DNA of 64,000 nt from Variovorax sp037204085 (GCF_037204085.1 NZ_JBBCBW010000004.1:62001-126000), one strand, 5' to 3'; shown: positions 55,452 to 64,000, numbered from the stretch's first letter. The notes: a model not told the origin generated them from the sequence alone. Program-made: numbers and translations.

Positions 55452-55931
55452 TCAGCGCACCGATTCGTCGACGTGGATCAGGTCGAGCGGATACCGCTTC
55501 CCGGCCAGATAGTCTTCAACGCACTGCAGCAGCAGCGGGCTGCGATGCCGCGGCACGCTGGCGCGGATTTCATCGGCGCTCATCCACACCGTGCGCACAA
55601 TGCCTTCGTCGAGTGCCCGGCCTGCTTCTTCCGGGCCGAGCGTTCCGGCAAAGGCAAAGCGCATATAGGTCACGTCTTCCTTGCTGCCGGTGCGATGGCT
55701 CGAACGCGCCATGTAGATGCCGATCAGCGCGGTGGGCGTGAAGGCGTGGGCGGTTTCCTCGAGCGTTTCACGCGCGCAGCCCTCGACGGGCGATTCGCCG
55801 GGGTCGAGATGCCCTGCCGGCGTGTTGAGCCTGAGGCCCTGGGCCGTGTGCTCCTCGATCAGCAGAAAGCGGCCGTTCTGCTCGATGACCGCGGCCACGG
55901 TGACATTGGGTTTCCAGCGCGGGGTTGTCAT
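55452..55931 (-). CDS. NUDIX hydrolase, NudJ-like
   Basis: A 159-residue Nudix protein. VTVAAVIEQNGRFLLIEEH, the Nudix box GHLDPGESPVEGCARETLEE and the end YPLDLI match the NudJ (YmfB) group, which hydrolyses nucleoside and HMP pyrophosphates. In the box the conserved Gly after EExG is Ala (EETAH), while the metal-binding REXXEE glutamates are intact. Location beside mnmA supports the NudJ call, as in E. coli. The ATG at 55931 lies 14 bp after the stop of the DUF4019 gene, so the two may be co-transcribed. Confidence 0.85.
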   Translation of the reverse strand: MTTPRWKPNVTVAAVIEQNGRFLLIEEHTAQGLRLNTPAGHLDPGESPVEGCARETLEETAHAFTPTALIGIYMARSSHRTGSKEDVTYMRFAFAGTLGPEEAGRALDEGIVRTVWMSADEIRASVPRHRSPLLLQCVEDYLAGKRYPLDLIHVDESVR

Positions 55932-55945
55932 CTGTCTTGGGCTTT

Positions 55946-56392
55946 CTAGCGCAGCACATAGCCGCTGAAGCGCCAGACGCGATCGCGGTCCAGGTGAAAG
56001 CTCACGAGTTCGCGCAGGGTGCCATCGGGCTTGTTGCTGAAACGGGTCTCGTACTCGATGCTGACATACTGGCCGGCCGTGTCGGTGTCCGGGTCGGCCA
56101 CGGCCTGCCGGTTGACTGCAACCCAGGTTCGCTGCAAAGGCGCACCGAGCGGCGAACGGCTCATGGAAACCTTGGCCAGGAAGTCGGTGCGGGTCACGCG
56201 CTTGCGGGTTGCCGGGGTGGCACCCTCCCAGAGTTCGTCGGCCTTGCCTTGGTCGATCATCTGGATTGCCTGGATGCCGCCTCGCACCATGTCGCTGGCT
56301 TCCACGTCTTGCGCGGCTGCGGCGCCGACGAGAAGGCTCCAAAACATCGCGGCAATCAGGAGCCGTCTGGTGGTTGGTTTCATCGATTTCAT
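55946..56392 (-). CDS. DUF4019 exported protein
   Basis: A 148-residue secreted protein. The signal peptide is LLIAAMFWSLLVGAAAA. The mature part has QGKADELWEGATPATRKRV, FLAKVSMSRSPLGAPLQRTW and VSIEYETRFSNKPDG, ending DRVWRFSGYVLR, the layout of DUF4019. The function of this family is unknown. The start is ATG 56392 or 56383 (two Met codons three apart). It lies upstream of nudJ on the same strand. Confidence 0.78.
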   Translation of the reverse strand: MKSMKPTTRRLLIAAMFWSLLVGAAAAQDVEASDMVRGGIQAIQMIDQGKADELWEGATPATRKRVTRTDFLAKVSMSRSPLGAPLQRTWVAVNRQAVADPDTDTAGQYVSIEYETRFSNKPDGTLRELVSFHLDRDRVWRFSGYVLR

Positions 56393-56504
56393 TCGTGTGG
56401 CTGTCGAAGCAAGCAATTGGAGACAGTATCTACGCAGAGATTCCCCGCTTGTTCGAGCCAACGTTGCCGTGCCGCCAGTACGCGCGGCGCAATCTGCGCT
56501 TTGC

Positions 56505-57218
56505 CTAGCGGGCGAGCAAGCCGGAACGTATGTTCGGCTCCACGGTTTCCAGCCTGTAGCCCATGCCGTAGATGGCCAGCAGCAGGAACCCGCTCGACGG
56601 GCGCAAGGCGAGCTTGGTTCTCAGGCGCGAGACATGGGTGTCGAGCGATCGTGAGAGCGCTTCTACCCCAAGACCCCACACTGCCTCGTGAAGATGCTCG
56701 CGCGACAGCAGGCGGCCCATGTTCTGGAACAGGAAAAGGGCCAGTTCGTACTCGCGGTTCTTCAGGTCGACCTGCACGCCCTTGACCTTCAGGACGCGCG
56801 ATGGCGGGAAGAAGTGGTAGTCGCCGTACACCAGTTCCACTTCGTGCTGGGCGGGGTAAGACCGGCGCAGGAGCGCGTTGACGCGGGCTTCGAGTTCCTT
56901 GGCATGGTCCGGGTTGGCCATGAAGTCGTCGGCGCCGGCATTGAGCCCTTCAACCACCTCGGGGTCGTCGCGCTCCGCGTTCACAAAAAGAATGGGCAGG
57001 CGGCTCTTGAGGTCATTGCGGACGGTCTTTACCACGTCGATGCCCCGTATATCGGGCAATCCCCAATCGAGGATGAGCAGATCGAAGGTTTGCCGGCGCA
57101 GCGCCTGAAGCAAGATCCGTCCTTCGGTGTAGGGGTGGCATTCGTGCCCGAACCCCGCCATTGCCTGATTGATCAGGTGAAGCTGATCAGGCTCGTGATC
57201 AAGTACTGCGATACGCAT
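56505..57218 (-). CDS. OmpR-family response regulator with atypical receiver
   Basis: A 237-residue regulator. The receiver domain (1-112) has acidic residues DHE (7-9) and the phosphorylation-site Asp51 (LLILDWGLPD). The conserved Thr/Ser is Asn80 (ILFVNAERD), and the nearly invariant Lys before Pro is Asn102 (FMANPD). The C-terminal winged helix (~135-235) is normal: NREYELALFLFQNMGRLLSR, RSLDTHVSRLRTKL, YGMGYRLE. No partner kinase is adjacent. The receiver may work without standard phosphorylation. The ATG at 57218 has an AGGGGA Shine-Dalgarno. An upstream in-frame start at 57290 lacks homology. Confidence 0.85.
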   Translation of the reverse strand: MRIAVLDHEPDQLHLINQAMAGFGHECHPYTEGRILLQALRRQTFDLLILDWGLPDIRGIDVVKTVRNDLKSRLPILFVNAERDDPEVVEGLNAGADDFMANPDHAKELEARVNALLRRSYPAQHEVELVYGDYHFFPPSRVLKVKGVQVDLKNREYELALFLFQNMGRLLSREHLHEAVWGLGVEALSRSLDTHVSRLRTKLALRPSSGFLLLAIYGMGYRLETVEPNIRSGLLAR

Positions 57219-57620
57219 TCCATCCCCTTCTTCCGACCGTGCAGCCTCTGAGTGCTGTCGAAGAAGTGTATCTATCTGCGTCTGCGGCAATGAACGTTGC
57301 CGGCAATTAATGCACGTTATTGGGCTTTATCCCGGCAAACTGGCAGCAATTGGGAACAATTGAAAACATATGTGCTTTTCAAGAGTGCGCGGTGGACTCC
57401 CGAGGGCGTTGTGAAAACAACTTCCTTCCTCTCGCTGCGTCGGGCGGGACGAGGTTCTGCTTGCAACCCGCCAGAACCGCTAGCATTTATGTAGCTACAA
57501 ACGCAATGATCACGGTCATCAAGAGCCAATAGATAGTGCGATGCAGGCGACAGTGGCGGCCGTAATCTTGCTGTAAGCTCTGCCCGCGTTCCGTGTTGCC
57601 CTTGCCCTGAGGAGATCTCT
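57219..57620. other. 402-bp divergent intergenic region between the regulator gene and pntAA
   Basis: Promoter region for two divergent units and AT-richer than its surroundings. It holds a CAATTG-GGAA-CAATTG palindrome (57347-57362), a possible regulator site. No small gene with a ribosome-binding site was found, and no -35/-10 pair is good enough to name. Confidence 0.5.
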
Positions 57621-58751
57621 ATGCTGATAGGCGTGCCTGCCGAAACGACGGCCGGCGAAACCCGTGTGGCCGTTACACCCGAGACGGTGAAGAAACTTGT
57701 CACCGGGGGGCATACGATTCGCGTGCAGTCCGGAGCCGGCGTTGCAGCCAGCGTCACCGATGCCGCCTACATTGCAGCCGGCGCTGAAATCACCGACGTG
57801 GCGGGCGCCTTCGGGGCCGACATGGTGCTCAAGGTGCGTTCGCCGAACGACGCCGAGGCCGCGCTGATGAAGCCGGGCACCGTCGTCATCGGCATGCTGA
57901 ACCCCTTCGACGCCGCCGGCCTGCAGCGGCTGGCCACGGCCGGGCTCACCGCCTTTGCGCTCGAAGCCGCCCCCCGCACCACCCGGGCCCAGAGCATGGA
58001 CGTGCTCAGCTCGCAGGCCAACATTGCCGGCTACAAGGCCGTGATCATGGCGGCCGACAAATACCAGCGCTTCTTCCCCATGCTGATGACCGCTGCCGGC
58101 ACAGTGAAGGCGGCTCGCGTGGTCATCCTGGGCGTTGGCGTGGCCGGCCTGCAGGCCATTGCCACGGCCAAGCGCCTGGGCGCGGTGATCGAGGCTTCGG
58201 ACGTACGCCCGAGCGTGAAGGAACAGATCGAGTCGCTCGGCGGCAAGTTCATTGAAGTGTCCTACGACACCGATGAAGAGAAAGAAGCCGCAGTGGGCGT
58301 CGGCGGCTATGCCAAGCCCATGCCCGCAAGCTGGCTCGCGCGCCAGCAGGTCGAGGTGGCCAAGCGCGTGGCGCTGGCCGACATCGTCATCAGCACCGCG
58401 CTCATTCCCGGGCGCGCGGCACCCACGCTCATCACCGAGGACATGGTCAAGTCCATGAAGCCGGGCTCGGTGATCGTCGACATTGCCGCTGGCAAGGGGC
58501 CGGACGGCGTGGGCGGCAACTGCCCGCTGTCGGAGGCCGACCGCACGGTGGTGAAGCATGGCGTGACCATCGTGGGCGAAACCAATCTTCCGGCGCTGGT
58601 GGCGGCCGATGCGTCGGCGCTCTATGCGCGCAACGTGCTGGACTTCCTCAAGCTCATCGTCACCAAGGAGGGCGCACTCAAGATCGACCTCGAGGACGAC
58701 ATCGTCGCCGCCTGCCGCGTTGCGCAGGACGGCCAGGTCACGAAGAAGTAA
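57621..58751 (+). CDS. pntAA: NAD(P) transhydrogenase subunit alpha, part 1
   Basis: A 376-residue NAD(H)-binding domain I of proton-translocating transhydrogenase. MLIGVPAETTAGETRVAVTP opens the protein, ALEAAPRTTRAQSMDVLSSQ follows, and the NAD Rossmann loop GVGVAG is at 171-176. Late DIVISTALIPGRAAPTLIT is conserved. The membrane part is a separate gene, as in many alpha- and betaproteobacteria, unlike the fused E. coli PntA. AGGAGATCT precedes the ATG. pntAB starts 35 bp later. Confidence 0.95.
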   Translation: MLIGVPAETTAGETRVAVTPETVKKLVTGGHTIRVQSGAGVAASVTDAAYIAAGAEITDVAGAFGADMVLKVRSPNDAEAALMKPGTVVIGMLNPFDAAGLQRLATAGLTAFALEAAPRTTRAQSMDVLSSQANIAGYKAVIMAADKYQRFFPMLMTAAGTVKAARVVILGVGVAGLQAIATAKRLGAVIEASDVRPSVKEQIESLGGKFIEVSYDTDEEKEAAVGVGGYAKPMPASWLARQQVEVAKRVALADIVISTALIPGRAAPTLITEDMVKSMKPGSVIVDIAAGKGPDGVGGNCPLSEADRTVVKHGVTIVGETNLPALVAADASALYARNVLDFLKLIVTKEGALKIDLEDDIVAACRVAQDGQVTKK

Positions 58752-58786
58752 GCGGCCCACCAGCGTTCGAACGAGGAGAAGAACCC

Positions 58787-59116
58787 ATGGACATCGTTTC
58801 CCACACAGTCATCAACCTGATCATCTTCGTGCTGGCCATCTACGTGGGCTACCACGTGGTGTGGACGGTGACGCCCGCGCTGCACACGCCGCTCATGGCG
58901 GTGACCAACGCGATCTCGGCCATCGTGATCGTGGGCGCCATGCTCGCGGCGGCGCTTACCGAAACCGGCTTGGGCAAGACCATGGGCGTGCTGGCGGTGG
59001 CGCTTGCCGCGGTGAACGTCTTCGGCGGCTTCCTCGTCACGCGGCGCATGCTCGAGATGTTCAAGAAGAAAGAAAAGAAGGCCGCACCCAAGGCTGAAGA
59101 GGGAGTCGCCAAGTGA
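58787..59116 (+). CDS. pntAB: NAD(P) transhydrogenase subunit alpha, membrane part
   Basis: A 109-residue protein with three or four hydrophobic helices (VINLIIFVLAIYVGYHVVW, AISAIVIVGAMLAAALTETG, VLAVALAAVNVFGGFLVTRR) and a Lys-rich tail. It is the domain II alpha segment that with PntB forms the proton path. An AGGAGAAGAACC Shine-Dalgarno precedes it. Its stop overlaps the GTG start of pntB (GTGA). Confidence 0.94.
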   Translation: MDIVSHTVINLIIFVLAIYVGYHVVWTVTPALHTPLMAVTNAISAIVIVGAMLAAALTETGLGKTMGVLAVALAAVNVFGGFLVTRRMLEMFKKKEKKAAPKAEEGVAK

Positions 59117-60537
59117 GCATGAATCTCGTCACGCTGCTGTACCTCGTTGCCAGCATCTGCTTCATCCAGGCCCTGAAGGGCCTCTCCCATCCCACCACCT
59201 CCATCCGCGGCAACATCTTCGGCATGACCGGCATGGCCATTGCCGTGCTGACGACCGGTGCGCTCATCTACAAGCTGGCCGACGGCAACCTCACGGGCCT
59301 CGGCTACGTGCTGGTTGCGCTGGTGCTGGGCGGCGGCCTGGGCGCCTACATGGCCAACAAGGTCGAGATGACCAAGATGCCCGAGCTGGTCGCCTTCATG
59401 CACAGCATGATCGGCCTGGCCGCGGTGTTCATCGCGGTGGCGGCCGTGGCCGAGCCCTACGCCTTCAACATCACGCCCAAGGGCGAAATGATTCCCGCGG
59501 GCAACCGGCTTGAGTTGTTCCTGGGCGCGGCCATCGGCGCCATCACCTTCAGCGGCTCGGTCATCGCCTTCGGCAAGCTCTCGGGCAAGTACAAGTTCCG
59601 CCTGTTCCAGGGCGCGCCGGTGCAGTTTGCCGGCCAGCACATGCTGAACCTGGTACTCGGCGTGGCCACCATCGGGCTGGGCTTGGTGTTCATGTTCACC
59701 GAAAGCTGGCCCGCCTTCTTCGCGATGCTGGCGCTGGCCTTCGTGATGGGCGTGCTCATCATCATCCCGATCGGCGGCGCCGACATGCCGGTGGTGGTGT
59801 CCATGCTCAACAGCTACTCGGGCTGGGCGGCGGCGGGCATCGGCTTCAGCCTGAACAACGCAATGCTGATCGTGGCCGGTTCGCTGGTGGGCTCTTCGGG
59901 CGCGATCCTGAGCTACATCATGTGCAAGGCCATGAACCGCTCGTTCTTCAACGTGATCCTGGGCGGCTTTGGCGGCGACGCAACGGCTGCGACCGGCGGT
60001 GCGAAGGAGCAGCGGCCGGTCAAGAGCGGCAGCGCCGACGACGCGGCCTTTGTGCTGGGCAATGCCGAGACAGTGGTCATCGTGCCGGGCTACGGCCTGG
60101 CGGTGGCACGCGCGCAGCATGCGGTGAAGGAGCTGGCGCAAAAGCTCACCGAGAAGGGCATTACCGTGAAGTACGCCATTCACCCGGTGGCGGGCCGCAT
60201 GCCGGGCCACATGAACGTGCTGCTGGCCGAGGCCGAGGTACCTTATGACCAGGTGTTCGAGATGGAAGACATCAACGGCGAATTCGGCCAGGCCGACGTG
60301 GCCATCATCCTGGGCGCCAACGACGTGGTGAACCCGGCCGCCCACACCAAGGGCAGCCCGATCTACGGCATGCCTATCCTGGAGGCCTACAAGGCCAAGA
60401 CCGTGATCGTGAACAAGCGCTCGATGGCGGCGGGCTATGCCGGCCTGGACAACGAGCTCTTCTACATGGACAAAACGATGATGGTCTTTGGCGATGCGAA
60501 AAAAGTAGTGGAAGATATGGGCAAGGCCATCGAATAG
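59113..60537 (+). CDS. pntB: NAD(P) transhydrogenase subunit beta
   Basis: A 474-residue protein. The N-terminal ~270 residues are membrane helices (YLVASICFIQALKGLSHP, SMLNSYSGWAAAGIGFSLNN). The C-terminal domain III binds NADP(H): VIVPGYGLAVARAQHAVKEL, IHPVAGRMPGHMNVLLAEA, VAIILGANDVVNPAA, VIVNKRSMAAGYAG. The GTG at 59113 is taken because of the GTGA overlap with pntAB. An ATG two codons later (59119) is the alternative. The complex uses the proton gradient to make NADPH from NADH. Confidence 0.95.
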   Translation: MSMNLVTLLYLVASICFIQALKGLSHPTTSIRGNIFGMTGMAIAVLTTGALIYKLADGNLTGLGYVLVALVLGGGLGAYMANKVEMTKMPELVAFMHSMIGLAAVFIAVAAVAEPYAFNITPKGEMIPAGNRLELFLGAAIGAITFSGSVIAFGKLSGKYKFRLFQGAPVQFAGQHMLNLVLGVATIGLGLVFMFTESWPAFFAMLALAFVMGVLIIIPIGGADMPVVVSMLNSYSGWAAAGIGFSLNNAMLIVAGSLVGSSGAILSYIMCKAMNRSFFNVILGGFGGDATAATGGAKEQRPVKSGSADDAAFVLGNAETVVIVPGYGLAVARAQHAVKELAQKLTEKGITVKYAIHPVAGRMPGHMNVLLAEAEVPYDQVFEMEDINGEFGQADVAIILGANDVVNPAAHTKGSPIYGMPILEAYKAKTVIVNKRSMAAGYAGLDNELFYMDKTMMVFGDAKKVVEDMGKAIE

Positions 60538-60578
60538 GCCAAAGGTTCCGCGCCCGCGCAGCGCGGGCCCGATCATCG

Positions 60579-60609
60579 CGGCGCCATCAAGTGCGCCGTT
60601 TTCGTTTTT
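60579..60609 (+). terminator. Rho-independent terminator of the pnt operon
   Basis: A 6-bp GC stem (cggcgc at 60579-60584 and gcgccg at 60593-60598) with an 8-base loop is followed by TTTTCGTTTTT. A larger GC dyad without a T run lies just upstream (60549-60570) and could add to termination. Confidence 0.65.
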
Positions 60610-60640
60610 CAAATACTCGATTTTTGGAGGAGACACATCC

Positions 60641-62320
60641 ATGACCGATCGTCCCTGGCTCGGCAGCTACCCGCAAGGCGTGCCTGCCGATATCGATCCT
60701 TCCCAGTACCCGTCGCTGGTGGCGCTCATGGAAGAGAGCTTTACCAAGTACGCCGACCGCACGGCCTACAGCTTCATGGGCAAGGACGTGAGCTACGGGG
60801 AGACCGACAAGCTCAGCAGGGCCTTCGCGGCTTACCTGCAAGGCCTCGCGCTGGCCAAGGGCGACCGCGTCGCGGTCATGATGCCCAACTGCCCGCAGTA
60901 TCCGATTGCGGTGGCGGCCATCCTGCGGGCCGGCCTGATCCTGGTGAACGTGAACCCGCTGTACACGCCGCGCGAACTCGAGCACCAGCTCAAGGATTCG
61001 GGTGCGAAGGCGATCGTCATCATGGAAAACTTCGGCACCACGCTGCAGCAGTGCATCGCGGCCACGCCCATCAAGCACATCGTGCTGGCGGCCATGGGCG
61101 ACCGTCTCGGCTTTCTGAAGGGCGCGCTGGTCAACTACGTGGTGCGCAACGTCAAGAAGCTGGTGCCCCAGTTCAGCCTGCCGGGCGCCGTGCGCTTCAA
61201 CGATGCGCTCGACCAGGGCGCGAGCCGCACGCTTCAGGTGCCGGTCATCGGCCCGGACGACGTGGCCGTGCTGCAGTACACCGGCGGCACCACGGGCGTG
61301 TCGAAGGGCGCGGTGCTGCTGCACCGCAACGTGATCGCGAACGTGCTGCAGTCCGAAGCCTGGAACGAGCCCGCCATGGCGCAGGTGCCGGCCGGCGAGC
61401 AGCCCACGGGCGTTTGCGCGCTGCCGCTGTATCACATCTTCGCCTTTACGGTGGGCATGATGCTGAGCATGCGCACGGGCGGCAAGCTCATCCTCATTCC
61501 CAACCCGCGCGACCTGGCGGGCGTGCTCAAGGAACTCTCCAAGCACACGATCCACACCTTCCCGGCGGTCAACACGCTGTTCAACGGGCTGGCGAACCAT
61601 CCTGATTTCAACAGCGTCAACTGGAAGAACCTCAAGGTCTCGGTGGGCGGCGGCATGGCCGTTCAGGCCGCAGTGGCGAAGCTGTGGCTCGAGAAAACCG
61701 GCTGCCCCATCTGCGAAGGCTACGGTCTTTCGGAAACCTCGCCTTCGGCCACCTGCAACCCGACCGACAGCAAGGCCTACACCGGCACCATCGGCCTGCC
61801 GCTGCCGAGCACCTGGCTCAAGCTGCTCGATGACGAAGGCCGCGAAGTGCCGCCGGGCCAGCCCGGCGAAATCGCAATCAAGGGCCCGCAGGTGATGGCG
61901 GGCTACTGGCAGCGCCCCGACGAAACCGCCAAGGTCATGACGGCCGACGGCTACTTCAAGACCGGCGACATCGGCATGGTCGACGAGCGCGGCTACTTCA
62001 AGGTGGTCGACCGCAAGAAGGACATGATCCTGGTGTCGGGCTTCAACGTGTACCCGAACGAGGTCGAAGACGTGGTGGCGCAGATTCCGGGCGTGCTCGA
62101 ATGCGCCGCGGTCGGCATCGTCGACGAGAAGACCGGCGAGGCCGTCAAGCTCGTGATCGTCAAGAAGGACCCTGCGCTGACTGAAGCGCAGGTTCGCGAA
62201 TACTGCAAAGCAAACCTAACGGGTTACAAGCAGCCGAGGATCGTGGAGTTCCGCACCGACATGCCGAAGACGCCTGTAGGAAAGATCCTGCGGCGCGAGT
62301 TGCGCGACGCCAAAAAGTAA
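60641..62320 (+). CDS. fadD: long-chain fatty-acid-CoA ligase
   Basis: A 559-residue adenylate-forming enzyme that activates fatty acids to acyl-CoA at the inner face of the membrane. The AMP/ATP P-loop is YTGGTTGVSKGAVL (213-226). Later motifs are GYGLSETSPSATCNP, YFKTGDIGMVDERGYFKVVDRKKDMI and PNEVEDVV, with the catalytic Lys in TPVGKILRRELR. Its length equals the E. coli FadD family. GGAGGAGAC precedes the ATG. It is separated from the pnt operon by a terminator. Confidence 0.95.
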   Translation: MTDRPWLGSYPQGVPADIDPSQYPSLVALMEESFTKYADRTAYSFMGKDVSYGETDKLSRAFAAYLQGLALAKGDRVAVMMPNCPQYPIAVAAILRAGLILVNVNPLYTPRELEHQLKDSGAKAIVIMENFGTTLQQCIAATPIKHIVLAAMGDRLGFLKGALVNYVVRNVKKLVPQFSLPGAVRFNDALDQGASRTLQVPVIGPDDVAVLQYTGGTTGVSKGAVLLHRNVIANVLQSEAWNEPAMAQVPAGEQPTGVCALPLYHIFAFTVGMMLSMRTGGKLILIPNPRDLAGVLKELSKHTIHTFPAVNTLFNGLANHPDFNSVNWKNLKVSVGGGMAVQAAVAKLWLEKTGCPICEGYGLSETSPSATCNPTDSKAYTGTIGLPLPSTWLKLLDDEGREVPPGQPGEIAIKGPQVMAGYWQRPDETAKVMTADGYFKTGDIGMVDERGYFKVVDRKKDMILVSGFNVYPNEVEDVVAQIPGVLECAAVGIVDEKTGEAVKLVIVKKDPALTEAQVREYCKANLTGYKQPRIVEFRTDMPKTPVGKILRRELRDAKK

Positions 62321-62370
62321 GGGTTCGGCCCGGGTAGGGCGGCGGCATCGATCTTGCATATTGCGGGTCG

Positions 62371-63375
62371 ATGCTTCGCTTCCTACTCACGCGCGTGAGC
62401 TTGCTGGTGCCGACCTTCATCGGCATGACGCTGCTTGCCTTCTTTCTCATCCGGCTAGTGCCGGGCGACCCCATTGAAACCATGGCCGGCGAGCGCGGGA
62501 TCGACCCCGCGCGCCACGCCCAGCTGCGCACGGCCTACGGCTTCGACGAGCCGGTGATCGTGCAATACGGCATCTACATCGGCCGTGTGCTGCAGGGCGA
62601 TCTCGGCAAATCGCTCATCACGCAGGACTCGGTGATGAGCGAGTTCCTGGCGCTGTTCCCGGCCACGATGGAACTGGGCGTGTGCGCAATTGGCTTTGCG
62701 CTGCTGCTGGGGCTTCCGGCCGGCATTCTTGCGGCGGTGCGGCGCAACTCCATCTTCGACCACGGGGTGATGGCCACGTCGCTCACGGGCTATTCGATGC
62801 CGATCTTCTGGTGGGGGCTGCTGCTGATCCTGTTCTTCTCGGTGCAGTTGGGGTGGACGCCCGTTTCGGGCCGCATCTCGGTGCAGTATTTCGTCGAGCC
62901 GCAGACCGGCTTTCTGCTGATCGATTCGCTGCGCGCCGGCGAGATCGATGCCTTCTGGTCCGCGCTGCATCACCTGATTCTTCCGGCCATCGTGCTCGGC
63001 ACCGTGCCGCTCGCGGTCATTGCGCGCATGACGCGCTCGGCCATGCTCGAGGTGCTCGGCGAAGACTACATTCGCACCGCGCGCGCCAAGGGTCTTTCGC
63101 GATTTCGGGTGGTCGGGCTGCACGCGCTGCGCAACGCGCTGATTCCGGTGGTCACCGTCATCGGCCTGCAGGTGGGCGTGCTCTTTACCGGTGCGATTCT
63201 GACCGAGACCATCTTCTCCTGGCCCGGCGTCGGCAAGTGGCTCATCGAGGCCATCGGGCGGCGCGACTATCCGGTGCTGCAGGGCGGCATGCTGCTGCTC
63301 GGCGGCATCGTGATGCTGATCAACCTGCTGGTCGACGTGACGTATGGCGTCATCAATCCACGCATCCGGCACTGA
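62371..63375 (+). CDS. peptide/nickel-type ABC transporter permease (DppB family)
   Basis: A 334-residue inner-membrane permease. MLRFLLTRVSLLVPTFIGMT and FFLIRLVPGDPIETMAGE form the DppB N-terminus. The EAA-loop region reads RSAMLEVLGEDYIRTARAKG, and TETIFSWPGVGKWLIEAIGR ends the core. The substrate (di/oligopeptide, glutathione or similar) depends on a binding protein not in the window. No Shine-Dalgarno is obvious before the ATG. The partner permease starts 8 bp downstream. Confidence 0.92.
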   Translation: MLRFLLTRVSLLVPTFIGMTLLAFFLIRLVPGDPIETMAGERGIDPARHAQLRTAYGFDEPVIVQYGIYIGRVLQGDLGKSLITQDSVMSEFLALFPATMELGVCAIGFALLLGLPAGILAAVRRNSIFDHGVMATSLTGYSMPIFWWGLLLILFFSVQLGWTPVSGRISVQYFVEPQTGFLLIDSLRAGEIDAFWSALHHLILPAIVLGTVPLAVIARMTRSAMLEVLGEDYIRTARAKGLSRFRVVGLHALRNALIPVVTVIGLQVGVLFTGAILTETIFSWPGVGKWLIEAIGRRDYPVLQGGMLLLGGIVMLINLLVDVTYGVINPRIRH

Positions 63376-63383
63376 CTGACTCC

Positions 63384-64000
63384 ATGGCAACGACACACGC
63401 AGTTTCAAGCAGCGCAGGGGGGTCGGCACCCCCCGGTCCCTGGCGCGAGTTCTGGACGGCCTTCTCGGCCAACCGCGGCGCGGTGATCGGCCTTGCCATC
63501 ATCGTCCTGTTGTTGTTCGTCGCGCTGTTCGCGCCGTGGATCGCACCGCATGCGCCCAACGAGACCAACAGCGCCGTCTTCCTGCTGCCGCCGGCATGGC
63601 AGCAGGGCGGCTCCCTGAGCTATCTGCTGGGCACCGACGCCATCGGGCGCGACATTCTTTCGCGGCTGATGTACGGCGCACGCCTCTCGCTGTCCATTGG
63701 CGTTGCGGTGGTGGCGCTCTCGGTGGTCGTCGGCGTGGTGCTCGGGCTGGTCGCGGGCTTTTTTCGCGGCGTGCTGGAGATCGCGATCATGCGGCTGATG
63801 GACATCGTGCTCACGATGCCCAGCCTGCTGATGGCCATCGTGATCGTCGCGATTCTCGGGCCGGGGCTGATCAACGCCATGGTCGCGGTGGCCATCGTCG
63901 TGCTGCCGCACTACGTGCGCATCACGCGCGCGGCGGTCATTGCCGAGATCTCGCGCGACTACGTGACCGCCGCGCGCGTGAGCGGCGCCGGCACGCTGCG
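63384..64000 (+). CDS. peptide/nickel-type ABC transporter permease (DppC family), 5' part
   Basis: An open frame from ATG 63384 runs to the window end without a stop, giving 205 visible residues. A variable cytosolic start leads to ANRGAVIGLAIIVLLLFVAL, then APWIAPHAPNE, YLLGTDAIGRDILSRLMYGA and the beginning of the EAA loop (AVIAEISRDYVTAARVSGAG). This is the DppC/OppC pattern, about two-thirds of the normal length. It forms a heterodimer with the DppB-like protein encoded just upstream. Confidence 0.92.
   Translation, partial: MATTHAVSSSAGGSAPPGPWREFWTAFSANRGAVIGLAIIVLLLFVALFAPWIAPHAPNETNSAVFLLPPAWQQGGSLSYLLGTDAIGRDILSRLMYGARLSLSIGVAVVALSVVVGVVLGLVAGFFRGVLEIAIMRLMDIVLTMPSLLMAIVIVAILGPGLINAMVAVAIVVLPHYVRITRAAVIAEISRDYVTAARVSGAGTL

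Overview
The window is high-GC DNA with tightly packed, often 1-4 bp overlapping genes. Gene families and neighbourhoods (LivJHMGF, split pntAA/pntAB/pntB, uvrA near ssb, mnmA near nudJ, fadD next to a Dpp-type permease pair) point to a betaproteobacterium of the Comamonadaceae, most like Variovorax. This placement rests on protein and repeat recognition, not on a search. No rRNA, tRNA, CRISPR array, insertion sequence or prophage was seen.

Layout, left half. 1-5485: the 3' end of a FAD oxidoreductase gene, tesB, a long inverted-repeat element (2211-2482), an SDR with an altered active site, a SulP anion transporter and a methyltransferase. 5497-10069 (minus): a branched-chain amino-acid-type ABC importer (livJ-livH-livM-livG-livF in transcription order) behind a recognisable promoter. 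10241-10480: an orphan ATP synthase c-subunit paralogue. 10630-15351: a 1573-residue exported mosaic protein with beta-propellers, Ig/LamG/PKD modules, two c-type haem sites and a ricin-type lectin end. 15502-25196: a divergent catabolic locus. The minus arm is a sugar ABC importer (binding protein, RbsA, RbsC), an aldo/keto reductase and a class I aldolase. The plus arm is an FGGY kinase, a GlpD-like flavin dehydrogenase and a GntR/UTRA regulator. Three copies of TGTYAYGACA lie between the arms. 25207-31303: a DMT exporter, uvrA, a CLC chloride channel and ssb.

Layout, right half. 31379-36641 (minus): a reduced Csu-type chaperone-usher pilus operon with two spore-coat-U proteins, plus a small secreted protein sharing their C-terminal strand. 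A divergent orphan sensor kinase follows. 38924-40392: a YebC-family protein and a small secreted repeat protein. 40692-53228: a six-gene plus-strand operon of VWA, SWIM zinc finger, DUF4132 (MolR/YehI-like), MoxR AAA+, DUF5682-like, and a zinc-ribbon membrane protein with FxLYD-like domains. It is the counterpart of the poorly understood E. coli yeh cluster and is the best candidate here for an undescribed system. 53261-57218: a YhbW-like monooxygenase, mnmA, nudJ, a DUF4019 protein and an OmpR-type regulator lacking key receiver residues. 57621-64000: pntAA-pntAB-pntB, fadD, and dppB/dppC-like permeases, the last cut by the window end.

The main functional modules are nutrient uptake and catabolism (liv, the polyol/sugar-like locus, fadD, Dpp-like permeases), redox balance (pnt), DNA maintenance (uvrA, ssb), surface structures (pilus, mosaic protein) and the MoxR-VWA operon of unknown role. 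Start sites were chosen from overlap with the upstream gene, Shine-Dalgarno sequences and signal-peptide position. Functional calls come from motif recognition without any database search.
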